Positions 36,067-44,721 of a DNA stretch of 64,000 bases are shown here, one piece after another (the stretch's first letter is position 1; each line of letters starts with the position of its first letter). Made by a program: the position numbers and the translations under genes. The DNA lies in contig NZ_JAAVVZ010000002.1 of assembly GCF_023910635.1 (NCBI RefSeq), forward strand, positions 246,822-310,821, written 5' to 3'. Origin of the DNA: Sphingorhabdus sp. Lineage in GTDB: Bacteria; Pseudomonadota; Alphaproteobacteria; Sphingomonadales; Sphingomonadaceae. The notes beneath the pieces are model-generated. The model ran no database searches. It was not told the origin of the DNA and worked only from the letters and a program-made list of their open reading frames with translations.

Positions 36067-37590
36067 ATGACTGTAATCATCCGCAATGCCGACTTGATCG
36101 AAAGCGTGGCCGACGCGTTGCAATATATCAGCTACTTTCACCCGATGGATTATATCCGGGCCTTGGGCGACGCCTATGCGGCGGAGCAATCGCCTGCTGC
36201 CAAGGACGCCATTGCGCAGATCCTAACCAATAGCCGCATGTGCGCAGAGGGGCATCGCCCGATTTGCCAAGATACGGGTATTGTTAACGTCTTCGTCAAA
36301 TGGGGTATGGATTGCCGGTTGGAAGACACTTCCACACCCTTGCAGGACGTGATCGACGAAGGCGTCCGCCGCGCCTATTTGCACCCTGAAAACAAGCTGC
36401 GCGCGTCGGTGCTTGCAGACCCAGCATTCACGCGGCGCAATACCAAGGACAATACGCCGTGCGTCCTACATGTCGACCTCGTGCCTGGCTCTAAAGTGTC
36501 CGTCGATGTTGCCGCCAAGGGCGGTGGCAGCGAGAATAAGTCGAAGTTCAAGATGATGAACCCGTCGGACAATATCGTCGATTGGGTCGTGGAGATGCTG
36601 CCGCAAATGGGCGCAGGCTGGTGCCCGCCCGGCATGTTGGGCATTGGCATTGGCGGCACGGCGGAACATTGCGTGTTGTTGGCCAAACAAGCGTTGATGG
36701 AGCCCATCGACATGGGACCATTGAAGGCACGCGGGCCGCGCAACGATATTGAAGCCATGCGCATCGAGATTTTTGACAAGGTCAATGCGCTTGGCATTGG
36801 CGCGCAGGGGCTTGGCGGACTTTCCACCATTCTGGATGTGAAGATCATGGATGCGCCCTGTCATGCCGCTGGCAAGCCCGTGGCAATGATCCCTAATTGC
36901 GCTGCCACGCGCCACGCCCATTTCACGCTGGATGGGGCTGGCCCTGCCTATCTTGAAGCGCCAAAGTTGGACGAATGGCCCAAGGTGGATTGGAAACCCG
37001 ACGCTGCGGCGATTCGCGTCGACCTCGATATGTTGACGCCTGACATTGTGGCCGGCTGGAAACAGGGCGACCGCTTACTTCTCAACGGCAAGATGCTGAC
37101 TGGCCGCGACGCCGCCCATAAGCGCATTGCCGATATGCTGGCCAAGGGTGAGGAATTGCCCGTCAGCTTCAAGGGGCGGATGATCTATTATGTCGGGCCT
37201 GTTGATCCGGTTGGCGAAGAGATCGTCGGACCAGCAGGGCCGACTACCGCGACCCGAATGGACAAGTTCATGGACATGATGCTTGAGCAAGGCCTGCTCG
37301 CTTGCGTCGGCAAGGCCGAACGCGGCCCGGCGGCAACGCAGGCCATCGCCAAGCATAAGAGCGCTTATCTCATGGCCGTTGGCGGCGCCGCCTACCTCGT
37401 CGCCCGGGCCATTAAGGGCAGCACAGTCGTCGGCTTTGCAGATTTAGGCATGGAAGCCATTTACGAGTTTGAAGTGCAGGACTTTCCCGTAACCGTTGCG
37501 GTCGATAGCGACAGCAACAATGTCCACCAACTCGCGCCCGCGTATTGGCAAAAACGCATCAAGGATGAAGGTTTGTTGCAGGGGGTCTAA
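36067..37590 (+). CDS. Class I (Fe-S) fumarate hydratase
   Basis: This 507-aa iron-sulfur fumarase interconverts fumarate and malate in the TCA cycle. The N-terminal alpha domain shows RPICQDTGIVNVFVKWG, a 4Fe-4S Cys in QDTG context, GGGSENKSKFKMMNPSD, and MGAGWCPPGMLGIGIGGTAE with the second Cys. The third ligand lies in MIPNCAATRHAHF. The C-terminal beta domain contains YVGPVDPVGEEIVGPAGPTTATRMDKF. Length and fused alpha-beta order match FumA/FumB-type single-chain enzymes. It is monocistronic, converging on the FKBP gene. Confidence 0.93.
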   Translation: MTVIIRNADLIESVADALQYISYFHPMDYIRALGDAYAAEQSPAAKDAIAQILTNSRMCAEGHRPICQDTGIVNVFVKWGMDCRLEDTSTPLQDVIDEGVRRAYLHPENKLRASVLADPAFTRRNTKDNTPCVLHVDLVPGSKVSVDVAAKGGGSENKSKFKMMNPSDNIVDWVVEMLPQMGAGWCPPGMLGIGIGGTAEHCVLLAKQALMEPIDMGPLKARGPRNDIEAMRIEIFDKVNALGIGAQGLGGLSTILDVKIMDAPCHAAGKPVAMIPNCAATRHAHFTLDGAGPAYLEAPKLDEWPKVDWKPDAAAIRVDLDMLTPDIVAGWKQGDRLLLNGKMLTGRDAAHKRIADMLAKGEELPVSFKGRMIYYVGPVDPVGEEIVGPAGPTTATRMDKFMDMMLEQGLLACVGKAERGPAATQAIAKHKSAYLMAVGGAAYLVARAIKGSTVVGFADLGMEAIYEFEVQDFPVTVAVDSDSNNVHQLAPAYWQKRIKDEGLLQGV

Positions 37591-37599
37591 ACCCCGCAA

Positions 37600-38223
37600 T
37601 TACTGACCGCGCATTTGGGCGTCGATTTGCGCCTGAATTTCGGGTGGCAGGCCCTGCGCCGCGCCGCCGCCTTGGCCGCCAGCGCCGCCTTGTTGTTGCT
37701 GCATCTCCTGCATCTGCCTTTGCATTGCTTCTATTTCCGCGCGCGACTTGAACTCAAGCAGCTCGACATCGAATGTCAGTTCGCTTCCGCCCGGAATGGC
37801 AACTTCGCCTGTTTGCGGGTTGCGCTGATCCTCTGGCCCATAACCAAGCTCAGCTGGAATCCACAGGCGATATTTGCCGCCGCGCTGCATGATCTTCAGG
37901 CCTTCGGAAAAGCCGGGAACGACGCCCGTTACAGGAAAACCAGCTTGTGGGTTTTGGTCAAAAACGGTGCCGTCCTTAAGCATACCCTTATAACTTACAA
38001 GGACCACATCATTGTCCGTAGGGTTGGGGCCTTCGCCAGCTTCCATGATTTTGTAGCGCAGGCCAGATGGCGTTGTCACAACATCACCAAATTCCTGCCG
38101 CACGTCGCTGGTACCCCAATATGCCAAGCCACCACCCGCAGCGAGAACCAACGCAATCGCAGCCCAATATTTGGTGAGCGAACCTTTTTTAAGAGGCTGA
38201 ATGGGAACGGCGGTGACAGACAT
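37600..38223 (-). CDS. Membrane-anchored FKBP-type peptidyl-prolyl isomerase
   Basis: A 207-aa protein. Residues 18-37 (YWAAIALVLAAGGGLAYWG) form one N-terminal membrane anchor, so the domain faces the periplasm. Residues about 50-160 form the FKBP domain: TPSGLRYKIMEAGEG, then VVLVSYKGMLKDGTVFDQ, VVPGFSEGLKIMQRGGKYRL, IPAELGYG and GGSELTFDVELLE. The tail is Gln/Gly-rich (MQEMQQQQGGAGG) and probably disordered. It should speed prolyl cis-trans isomerisation of envelope proteins. It lies downstream of rpsU but is separated from it by a terminator. Confidence 0.92.
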   Translation of the reverse strand: MSVTAVPIQPLKKGSLTKYWAAIALVLAAGGGLAYWGTSDVRQEFGDVVTTPSGLRYKIMEAGEGPNPTDNDVVLVSYKGMLKDGTVFDQNPQAGFPVTGVVPGFSEGLKIMQRGGKYRLWIPAELGYGPEDQRNPQTGEVAIPGGSELTFDVELLEFKSRAEIEAMQRQMQEMQQQQGGAGGQGGGAAQGLPPEIQAQIDAQMRGQ

Positions 38224-38286
38224 GAAGAAATTCCTATTGGCTGGGTTGCGCGCTGACTAGCAGAATGCGGCGCGGATTCTAGACAC

Positions 38287-38313
38287 AAAAAAAGCGCCAG
38301 TTAAAGGCGCTTT
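38287..38313 (-). terminator. Rho-independent terminator of rpsU
   Basis: AAAGCGCC (38291-38298) and GGCGCTTT (38306-38313) form an 8-bp stem with a 7-base loop. On the minus strand it is followed by seven T. It lies 22 bases past the rpsU stop. Confidence 0.85.
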
Positions 38314-38335
38314 CCTTGTTGCAGAGTGCGGACGC

Positions 38336-38542
38336 CTATTTCGCGCCGTCACGTTCCTGTTGCTTACGCTCCATCTTGCGAGCGCGACGTACGGCAGCAG
38401 CCTTTTCACGCGCGCGCTTTTCCGATGGCTTTTCAAAATGACGACGAAGCTTCATTTCGCGATACACACCCTCACGCTGCAGCTTCTTCTTCAGCGCACG
38501 TAGGGCCTGATCAACATTATTGTCGCGAACCATGATTTGCAT
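38336..38542 (-). CDS. rpsU: 30S ribosomal protein bS21
   Basis: A 68-aa basic protein from ATG 38542: [20 protein letters not shown], then [20 protein letters not shown] and a Lys/Arg-rich tail. This is the bS21 family of the small ribosomal subunit, involved in initiation. A longer frame adds ten residues upstream but lacks a ribosome site. GGAG lies 11 bases before the chosen start. Confidence 0.95.
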   Translation of the reverse strand: MQIMVRDNNVDQALRALKKKLQREGVYREMKLRRHFEKPSEKRAREKAAAVRRARKMERKQQERDGAK

Positions 38543-38821
38543 AAAAAACTCAACTCCGCATCGAATCGGCAAAATGGCTTAAAACCGCCACTTTGAAAGG
38601 CTAAAAACGAAAATCGCCGCGTTCACAGGCGGCGTGTTGATGTGGCCCCTACCCATGTCGTCGCCAAATATCAAGCGAAAATGGCGCTTTTTGTGGGCTT
38701 GGTTGGTGTTTGAAGCCGTAGCTTGCTGGAAAACTATCTGCCTTCGTCCAATCGCCTAACACTTGCCCTCACGCCTTGTTCGTTTCATAATGCAACGCAA
38801 CTGGCGAGCAGGAGAGAGCAC

Positions 38822-39586
38822 ATGGCCACCCAATTAAAGTCGAATAGCAGGTATAGCGAGGCGGAGTGGACCGCGCGGCAAGAGCTTGCGGCCTGTTACC
38901 GGATATTTTCGATGTTCGGCTGGGATGAGCTTGTGTTCAACCACATTACGGTCAAAGTGCCTGATGAGGACGGCGCGTTTTTGATTAACCCTTATGGCAT
39001 GCATTTCGGTGAAATTACCGCGTCGAGCCTCATCAAAATCGATATTGATGGCAACAAGATCGACGTAGATAACCCGTGGCACGTAAACAAAGCAGGCTTT
39101 GTCCAGCACAGCCTGTTCCATCGCACCTTGCCCGACGCACATGCGATCATCCACACGCACACCACCGCAACCGTTGCCGTGTGCAGCCTTGAGGGCGGCT
39201 TGCAACCCGTGAACTTTTACGCATGCAACTTCATGGGACAATTGGCCTATCATGACTTTGAAGGCGTCACCGTGCGCGAGGAAGAGGGTGCGCGGCTGGT
39301 TGAGCATCTCGGCGACAAGCGGATATTGATGCTGCGCAACCATGGCCCTGTCGTCATGGGCAAGACGCTCCCGGATGCCTTTATCAAATATTGGGCGCTC
39401 CAGCGCGCGTGCGAGCATCAGATGGCGACGCTCCAAATGGGTAAGCCGATCATGGTGTCGCCAGAGGTGATCGCCGTGCATCAGCGCGATTTGTACATGG
39501 CATCGCCCCCCGGCGGATCGGGCCGCGTTGAATTTGACGCAATGGTGCGTAAGGCCGACCAAATCGACAAAAGCTGGCGGGATTGA
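38822..39586 (+). CDS. Class II aldolase/adducin-domain protein
   Basis: The protein is 254 aa from ATG 38822, preceded by AGGAGAGAGCAC; the upstream extension to 38723 lacks support. The fold is that of fuculose-aldolase-type zinc proteins: ACYRIFSMFGWDELVFNHIT, FLINPYGMHFGEITASSLIK, HAIIHTHTTATVAV (Zn-binding HxH) and LRNHGPVVMG (third His). Members of this branch include aldolases and decarboxylases, and many are of unknown substrate. It stands alone between rpsU and a palindromic repeat, so context gives no substrate hint. Confidence 0.88.
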   Translation: MATQLKSNSRYSEAEWTARQELAACYRIFSMFGWDELVFNHITVKVPDEDGAFLINPYGMHFGEITASSLIKIDIDGNKIDVDNPWHVNKAGFVQHSLFHRTLPDAHAIIHTHTTATVAVCSLEGGLQPVNFYACNFMGQLAYHDFEGVTVREEEGARLVEHLGDKRILMLRNHGPVVMGKTLPDAFIKYWALQRACEHQMATLQMGKPIMVSPEVIAVHQRDLYMASPPGGSGRVEFDAMVRKADQIDKSWRD

Positions 39587-39605
39587 TTTGACGTCGACCA
39601 AATGA

Positions 39606-39737
39606 CCGTAGTCCTGAGCAGCCGTTGCGAAGCAACTGCGTCCGTCGAAGGACGCTTATCAGCCTAGCGCGTTGCTCGGCGGAAAATCGCCCTTCGACTT
39701 TCGCCAGCGCTTACGCGCTGGCGGCTCAGGACTACGG
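39606..39737. repeat. Intergenic palindromic repeat with 14-bp perfect ends
   Basis: CCGTAGTCCTGAGC (39606-39619) and GCTCAGGACTACGG (39724-39737) are exact complements. Inner palindromes include CGTCCTTCGA-type words and CGCCAGCG/CGCTGGCG. It has the look of a REP/MITE family of sphingomonads and is different from the element between nrdA and nrdB. Confidence 0.75.
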
Positions 39738-39781
39738 TTTTATATTGACGGTTTTTTAAGGCCACTTACAGCAATTCCTGC

Positions 39782-40321
39782 ATGACCAAATTCACCGTCA
39801 ACGACCGTCCGGTCCAATATAAGATGGACCCGCAAACGCCGTTATTGTGGGCGTTGCGCGACGCGTCGAACTTGACGGGCACCAAATATGGCTGCGGCAT
39901 TGGCGATTGCGGTGCGTGCATGGTCGAAATTGATGGTGAGGCTATCCGTTCCTGCCTTGTGACTATAGCAGAGGCGGAGGGGCGCTTTGTCACGACGATT
40001 GAGGGCCTAAGCCGTGACCGGAGCCATCCGTTGCAACAGGCGTTTGTGGCCGGCAATGTCCCGCAATGTGGCTTTTGCATTTCCGGCGTCATCATGGCGG
40101 CGTCGGTGTTGCTGAAGAAAAACAGCAATCCCACCGATGCTGAAATTGACGCCGCGATCACCAACCTGTGCCGTTGCGGCATTTATCCACGGTTGCGCGG
40201 CGCGATCAAGCGTGCGGGCCGTGTCATGCGCGGCGAAGAACGCATCGCCGCCGCCCCGCCGCCGGGTATCACCCCTGAAGACGCGGCACGCGCCGTGCCG
40301 GCTTTAACGGTCACGAAATAA
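39782..40321 (+). CDS. iorA: IorA-like [2Fe-2S] subunit of a molybdenum hydroxylase, orphan
   Basis: This 179-aa protein has the two [2Fe-2S] domains of xanthine-oxidase-family small subunits. The plant-type ferredoxin part is YGCGIGDCGACMVEIDG, followed by RSCLVTI. The helical part has QCGFCISGVIMAA and NLCRCGIYPRLRGAIKRA. Isoquinoline 1-oxidoreductase alpha subunits have this layout. The molybdopterin-binding beta subunit (IorB) and maturation genes are not nearby, so the partner must be encoded elsewhere or the gene is an orphan. Confidence 0.85.
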   Translation: MTKFTVNDRPVQYKMDPQTPLLWALRDASNLTGTKYGCGIGDCGACMVEIDGEAIRSCLVTIAEAEGRFVTTIEGLSRDRSHPLQQAFVAGNVPQCGFCISGVIMAASVLLKKNSNPTDAEIDAAITNLCRCGIYPRLRGAIKRAGRVMRGEERIAAAPPPGITPEDAARAVPALTVTK

Positions 40322-40325
40322 GGGT

Positions 40326-40910
40326 TTAGCCCTCCAACTCAATATCCCAGTATAACCAGTCGTGCCATGTCTCGTGCAGATGGTTCGGTGGAAATGCGCG
40401 GCCTCGGTCTTGTAATTGCCAGCTTGTCGGTCGGATCGCCGCCATGTTGAGCTGCATATGCGCTTGCTTGGGCGTGCGGCCACCCTTTTTAAGGTTGCAG
40501 TGCAAACAGGCGGTGGTGACATTTTCCCAACTGGTAATGCCGCCCAGGCGACGTGGGACGATGTGGTCAAAGGTCAGATTGTCACCTGACCCGCAATATT
40601 GACATTCGAACTTGTCGCGCAGGAACAGGTTGAAACGCGTGAATGCCGGATATTCCGACGGCTTCACATATTGGCGCAGCGCAATCACCGACGGAATTTT
40701 CATGTCCAGACTTGGACTATGCACATGCCGGTCATAGTTGGAGACAATGTCGACCTTGTCGAGGAAAACCGCCTTAATCGCGGTCTGCCATGGCCAGAGG
40801 CTCAGCGGATAATAGCTTAATGGCGTATAATCCGCATTCAGCACAAGCGCAGGACAGTTTTCCGGGTGCCTTGCCCGGCCCGCCGCCTCGAAAGTTCCGG
40901 TATGCAACAT
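40326..40910 (-). CDS. HNH endonuclease
   Basis: A 194-aa protein of the chromosomal HNH family: LVLNADYTPLSYYPLSLWPW, then FLRDKFECQYCGSGDNLTFDHI with CxxC and the DH of the HNH core. ACLHCNLKKGGRTPKQA supplies the second CxxC and the Asn. Genes of this type are widespread single copies in alphaproteobacteria, and their role is not well defined. It converges on the iorA-like gene with 4 bases between stops and diverges from gluQ over 142 bases. Confidence 0.9.
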   Translation of the reverse strand: MLHTGTFEAAGRARHPENCPALVLNADYTPLSYYPLSLWPWQTAIKAVFLDKVDIVSNYDRHVHSPSLDMKIPSVIALRQYVKPSEYPAFTRFNLFLRDKFECQYCGSGDNLTFDHIVPRRLGGITSWENVTTACLHCNLKKGGRTPKQAHMQLNMAAIRPTSWQLQDRGRAFPPNHLHETWHDWLYWDIELEG

Positions 40911-41052
40911 CAGTCGAACCCTACTCCTTTTTTGTCATACATGCTTTAAGCTTATTAGCGTTACAGCATTCTGACAGTCGCCAACCTATTTACACATATT
41001 GTGACGTCAATAGGGTAAAGCTACTGAATGTGGTATAATTGGGGATAATTTT

Positions 41053-41955
41053 TTGACGGCATTGGACTTCATCTATTCCTATCTGGGCCTGATTCTGGCG
41101 CCGAAGGGCCCGGTGGTCACCAGATTTGCCCCGAGTCCCAACGGGCAGTTGCATTTGGGGCATGCCTTTTCGGCGCTGTGTGTCCATGAATTTGCGCGCG
41201 CCTTTGGTGGTCAGTTTCGCCTTCGGATCGAGGATATTGACGGGACACGCAGTCGGCCTGAGCATGTTCAGGCGATCCTTGCCGATATGCAATGGCTGGG
41301 GCTTGCGTATGACGGTGACGTGCAGTTCCAATCGCGACATACCGCCCGTTATGCGACCGCGCGTGACCGGCTGAACGCCGCTGGCTTGTTATATCGCTGC
41401 GGCTGCACCAGAGGGGACATCGCCGAAGCGTTAAAGCATAAGCCGGTGCCCCATGGCCCCGATGGTCCGCATTATCCGGGCACCTGCCGGGAACAGCCCT
41501 TTGTGGGAGACGCTCCCTATAGCTGGCGGCTCGACGTAAAAAAGGCCGTGGACTTGGTAGGCCCGCTGTTGTGGATGGATTTGGCGGCGGGGCAGCAGTT
41601 TGCAGACCCAATGGCCTTTGGCGATGTCGTGCTGTGGCGTAAGGACGCGCCGGCATCTTATCATCTCGCCGCGACCGTTGACGATGCCGCCGATGGCATA
41701 ACATATGTGGTGCGCGGCAAGGACCTGTTCGCCTATACCGCCATACATCGGCTGTTGCAGAATTTGCTCGACTTGCCGGAGCCAGTCTATTGGCATCACC
41801 CGCTCTTGCTGGATAGCGCGGACGAAAAGCTGGCCAAGAGCAAATCCTCACCCGCTTTGTCCGCCCGCTATTTGGCAGGCGAAAGCGGAACCGAACTTAT
41901 GGATAATTTGCGTCACCGAACGCTTCCGCTTGGAATTTCCTTATCGGATGCCTAG
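41053..41955 (+). CDS. gluQ: Glutamyl-Q tRNA(Asp) synthetase
   Basis: This 300-aa truncated glutamyl-tRNA synthetase paralogue has FAPSPNGQLHLGHAFSAL (HIGH motif), RIEDIDGTRSRPEH, four Cys in YRCGCTRGD and GTCRE suggesting the zinc site, and KLAKSKSSPAL (KMSKS equivalent). The C-terminal anticodon-binding domain of GltX is absent, as in GluQRS, which attaches glutamate to queuosine in tRNA(Asp). A TTG start is used at 41053, unless translation begins later. The N-terminal 20 residues before VVTRFAPS are longer than usual. Confidence 0.9.
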   Translation: MTALDFIYSYLGLILAPKGPVVTRFAPSPNGQLHLGHAFSALCVHEFARAFGGQFRLRIEDIDGTRSRPEHVQAILADMQWLGLAYDGDVQFQSRHTARYATARDRLNAAGLLYRCGCTRGDIAEALKHKPVPHGPDGPHYPGTCREQPFVGDAPYSWRLDVKKAVDLVGPLLWMDLAAGQQFADPMAFGDVVLWRKDAPASYHLAATVDDAADGITYVVRGKDLFAYTAIHRLLQNLLDLPEPVYWHHPLLLDSADEKLAKSKSSPALSARYLAGESGTELMDNLRHRTLPLGISLSDA

Positions 41956-41998
41956 ATAGGGGCAACGGGGTATTGGCCCTGAACAAGGACTTCTCCCG

Positions 41999-42226
41999 AT
42001 GACTATATTGTTGGTTCTCCTCATCATTGGCGCTGCTGGTGCCGTGGCCTTTGCGTTAATCCGCGGATTGCATGCTTTTGCCAATTTGCGTCCGGCAGAT
42101 GTGGATGAAACCGGTCTGCCCAAATCGCTGACGGTGCAAAACAAGATGATGTTTGCGCGCGTGAAGTGGCAGGCGATCACGATCGCGCTGCTTGCTGTTT
42201 TGGTAATTGTTGCCGGATCGCAATAA
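41999..42226 (+). CDS. Small HIG1-type membrane protein
   Basis: A 75-aa protein with two transmembrane helices, residues 3-25 (LLVLLIIGAAGAVAFAL) and 55-72 (AITIALLAVLVIVAG), joined by a polar loop with VQNKMMFARVKWQA, as in HIG1-domain proteins. In bacteria these small inner-membrane proteins are linked to respiratory complexes. It lies 11 bases upstream of the adenosyltransferase gene and 43 after gluQ, so it is probably part of the same transcript. Confidence 0.82.
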   Translation: MTILLVLLIIGAAGAVAFALIRGLHAFANLRPADVDETGLPKSLTVQNKMMFARVKWQAITIALLAVLVIVAGSQ

Positions 42227-42237
42227 ACAAAGCGGTC

Positions 42238-42819
42238 ATGGTTAAGCTCAACAAAATTTACACGCGGACCGGGGATGACGGCACAACCGGCTTAGTCGAT
42301 GGCTCACGTGTGTCGAAAACAGCGTCGCGGTTGCACGCCATTGGCGAAGTCGATGAAGCCAATTGCGCGTTGGGCGTTGCGATCCAGTCATTGGCCGCAG
42401 ATGAAGGCGATACGCCCTTGGTCAATGAATTGCGCCGGATCCAAAACGACCTTTTTGATTTAGGTGCGGATATTGCGACGCCGGGGGAGAGTTTTGAACC
42501 TTCTCCTATGGAGCTACGGATAATTGCGTCTCAGGTCGAATGGTTGGAGGCGGCGATAGATAATGCCAATGCGCAACTTCCGCCGCTGACCAGTTTCATC
42601 CTGCCAGGCGGCAGCTTGCCAGCCGCACAGATGCATATGGCGCGGGTAACGTCGCGTCGCGCAGAGCGCGCACTTGTCGCCGCATCGCTGGAAGTGGCGA
42701 TCAACCCGCAAGCGTTGCATTACCTGAACCGTTTGTCGGACTATCTCTTCACTTTGTGCCGTTTAATTAACGCAACGCGCGGCGGCGATATATTGTGGGT
42801 GCCAGGCGCATCGCGCTAG
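42238..42819 (+). CDS. PduO-type cob(I)alamin adenosyltransferase
   Basis: This 193-aa protein starts at ATG 42238 (MVKLNKIYTRTGDDGTTGL), just after the HIG1 gene. The ATP loop YTRTGDDGTT and the helical-bundle motifs GEVDEANCALG, ILPGGS and HMARVTSRRAERAL are those of PduO/CobA-type enzymes. These transfer adenosine from ATP to cob(I)alamin to make coenzyme B12. The final part LHYLNRLSDYLFTLCRLIN is conserved. The context gives no B12 operon. Confidence 0.92.
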   Translation: MVKLNKIYTRTGDDGTTGLVDGSRVSKTASRLHAIGEVDEANCALGVAIQSLAADEGDTPLVNELRRIQNDLFDLGADIATPGESFEPSPMELRIIASQVEWLEAAIDNANAQLPPLTSFILPGGSLPAAQMHMARVTSRRAERALVAASLEVAINPQALHYLNRLSDYLFTLCRLINATRGGDILWVPGASR

Positions 42820-42883
42820 GGGCCGCTTCGCGGGAATGCCAAATAAGCGGGTAATGCGGCCCCTTATGCATGTGAGGCATATT

Positions 42884-43738
42884 CTATCGCTTGCGCCCGC
42901 ACGGCCCAAGCGATTCAATGACAAATTTATAATCGGCCTGCGCACGGGCGGTATCTGCATTGGATGCGCCTTCAACGCGGTCAGAAGGCAGAGCGCGCGG
43001 AAGACCGCATGCGAGGCGATACCATAATAAGGTAAAACGCTGCGGTGCGGTTGCTGATGCGTCAATGACTTCGGCTGTTGAGACGGCCCATATTTTTTGC
43101 TGGCCCGGGCGGCTCAATATGGTGAGCGATAGCGGCTGATCATTATCCGTTTTCAAGAAAATCTGCGTTTCGCCTTCCCCCAAAACGGTACCGGCGCTGT
43201 GAAAGGCGCTGCTCACGCTGGTAATGCGTCGCGGAGCATCAGCTTGGACAGCCTCCTTGGTGATGGCGCGAACGAGCGCATCGTTCGTTATGCTAAATAA
43301 AGCCAACGCATTTGGCCGTGCCAGTTGGACTTCACCGGGTCGACCGGTCACCTGTCGGCCAAACAGATACATGCGCTGTTTTTGAAGTTTGGGAATTCTT
43401 CCTTTCGCGTTTTTTGGCACATCGAGCAGGAAGCGGACGCGCGGCGTGATACCGCCCTGGCCGCGAATCAAAGCCATGACGTCGGCCTCAACCAGCACGC
43501 GTTCGAGCGAAGCTGGAACACCTGCCGATTGATCAGCAGACAATTTTCGGACATTTCGAACGGTCACATCGACAATAAGAGGCGATATTACCACCAAATC
43601 GGCAATATCTGAAAAGCTTGCCTGATCGGCCTCAATTACAAAGGATGGCGGCAGGTCAAGCGGTGCTTGTGCCGATGTTGCCGTGCTGATGCTTAGTAAA
43701 ATCAAGCACAAACCGGTTTTTGCATGAACGAATCGCAT
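42884..43738 (-). CDS. Exported hypothetical protein
   Basis: A 284-aa protein with a cleavable signal peptide (LCLILLSISTATSAQA). The mature part is of mixed alpha/beta type, with FLLDVPKNAKGRIPKLQKQR and YLFGRQVTGRPGEVQLARPN, and ends in Cys-containing segments (LACGLPRAL, SLGPCGRKR) that may form a disulfide. No family is recognised, though similar periplasmic proteins occur in sphingomonads (from memory). It stands alone and converges on the adenosyltransferase gene. Confidence 0.7.
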   Translation of the reverse strand: MRFVHAKTGLCLILLSISTATSAQAPLDLPPSFVIEADQASFSDIADLVVISPLIVDVTVRNVRKLSADQSAGVPASLERVLVEADVMALIRGQGGITPRVRFLLDVPKNAKGRIPKLQKQRMYLFGRQVTGRPGEVQLARPNALALFSITNDALVRAITKEAVQADAPRRITSVSSAFHSAGTVLGEGETQIFLKTDNDQPLSLTILSRPGQQKIWAVSTAEVIDASATAPQRFTLLWYRLACGLPRALPSDRVEGASNADTARAQADYKFVIESLGPCGRKR

Positions 43739-43991
43739 TCATTATCCTTTTCTTTGCCCGTCCGTGGACGCCATTTAGGCCTCTATCATATCGGAGGATA
43801 TTGCCTACCCATCCATGAATTGCGTCTTAATCGCAGAATCCGGATTGCTAGGCCGGTAAGGGTTGGCTAATGCGTCGGTGAATCGAGCAAAAAAAAATAG
43901 ATTTCGATATCGCGAGGGTACATGAGGGGCGTGTTCAAGCATGCTCCTTTAGTGTACTGTTTTGTTTTGAAGGTAGGAGAGTTGTTTCCGC

Positions 43992-44642
43992 ATGGCATAT
44001 GCTGATCAAGATGGGATGAGCACAAACCGTTTGGTTTCTGTCGTCATTGTACTCCTTTTGCACGCGTTCTTGGGTTATGCCTTGGTCACGGGCCTTGCGT
44101 ATGACGCGGTCACGGTCATCAAGGAAAAAATGACCGTTGTAGACGTGAAGGAAGAAGAGCCACCCGAAGAAGAAGAGCCACCACCCGAGCCCGAAAAGCA
44201 GATCGAGCCACCCGTTGTCTCGCCTCCGCCTTTGGTTCAAACGGTTACGCCGCCGCCAACAATTCGTACGGTTGCTACGCCGCCGCCTACTGCACCGATC
44301 GTGCCAACGGCTGCGCCACCAGCACTACCTCCGCCGCCACCGGCAGGTCCTTCTTCTGAAGCAAAGCCGCGTGGCAACCCAGGTAACTGGGCCAACACGA
44401 ACGATTATCCGTCGCGCGCCTTGCAGCAGGAGCGTGAAGGGACCACTGGCTTCCGCGTCACGATTGGCGTTGATGGTCGGGTGATTGAATGCACAGTTAC
44501 GCAGTCCAGCGGTCATGACGATCTAGATGCGGCAACATGCACCAACGTTAAGCGTCGTGCGCGCTTTGAGCCTGCCGTTCGTAATGGTGAAAAGGTTCAA
44601 GGCTCGTATTCGAACCGCGTACGGTGGCAAATACCGAAATAA
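43992..44642 (+). CDS. tonB: TonB energy-transduction protein
   Basis: A 216-aa protein with an N-terminal anchor (RLVSVVIVLLLHAFLGYALV, about 13-32). A Pro/Glu-rich periplasmic rod (PPEEEEPPPEPEKQIEPP and PPPPPAGPSS) spans about 50-120, and a C-terminal TonB domain contains GFRVTIGVDGRVIECTVTQS and RRARFEPAVRNGE. TonB carries proton-motive energy from ExbBD to outer-membrane receptors for siderophores, vitamins and sugars. It is the first gene of tonB-exbB-exbD-exbD and is followed by its own terminator, which may set stoichiometry. Confidence 0.93.
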   Translation: MAYADQDGMSTNRLVSVVIVLLLHAFLGYALVTGLAYDAVTVIKEKMTVVDVKEEEPPEEEEPPPEPEKQIEPPVVSPPPLVQTVTPPPTIRTVATPPPTAPIVPTAAPPALPPPPPAGPSSEAKPRGNPGNWANTNDYPSRALQQEREGTTGFRVTIGVDGRVIECTVTQSSGHDDLDAATCTNVKRRARFEPAVRNGEKVQGSYSNRVRWQIPK

Positions 44643-44650
44643 TTTCATGG

Positions 44651-44687
44651 CCCGGCAAAGGGGGAGCCTTCGCGCCGGGTCTTTTTT
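44651..44687 (+). terminator. Terminator-like hairpin after tonB
   Basis: CCCGGC (44651-44656) and GCCGGG (44674-44679) form a stem with a 17-base loop, followed by TCTTTTTTG. It lies 8 bases past the tonB stop and before exbB, so it may reduce read-through within the operon. Confidence 0.75.
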
Positions 44688-44721
44688 GCTAGATAGTTCT
44701 ATTTTTTGAGAGGTAGTTAAA

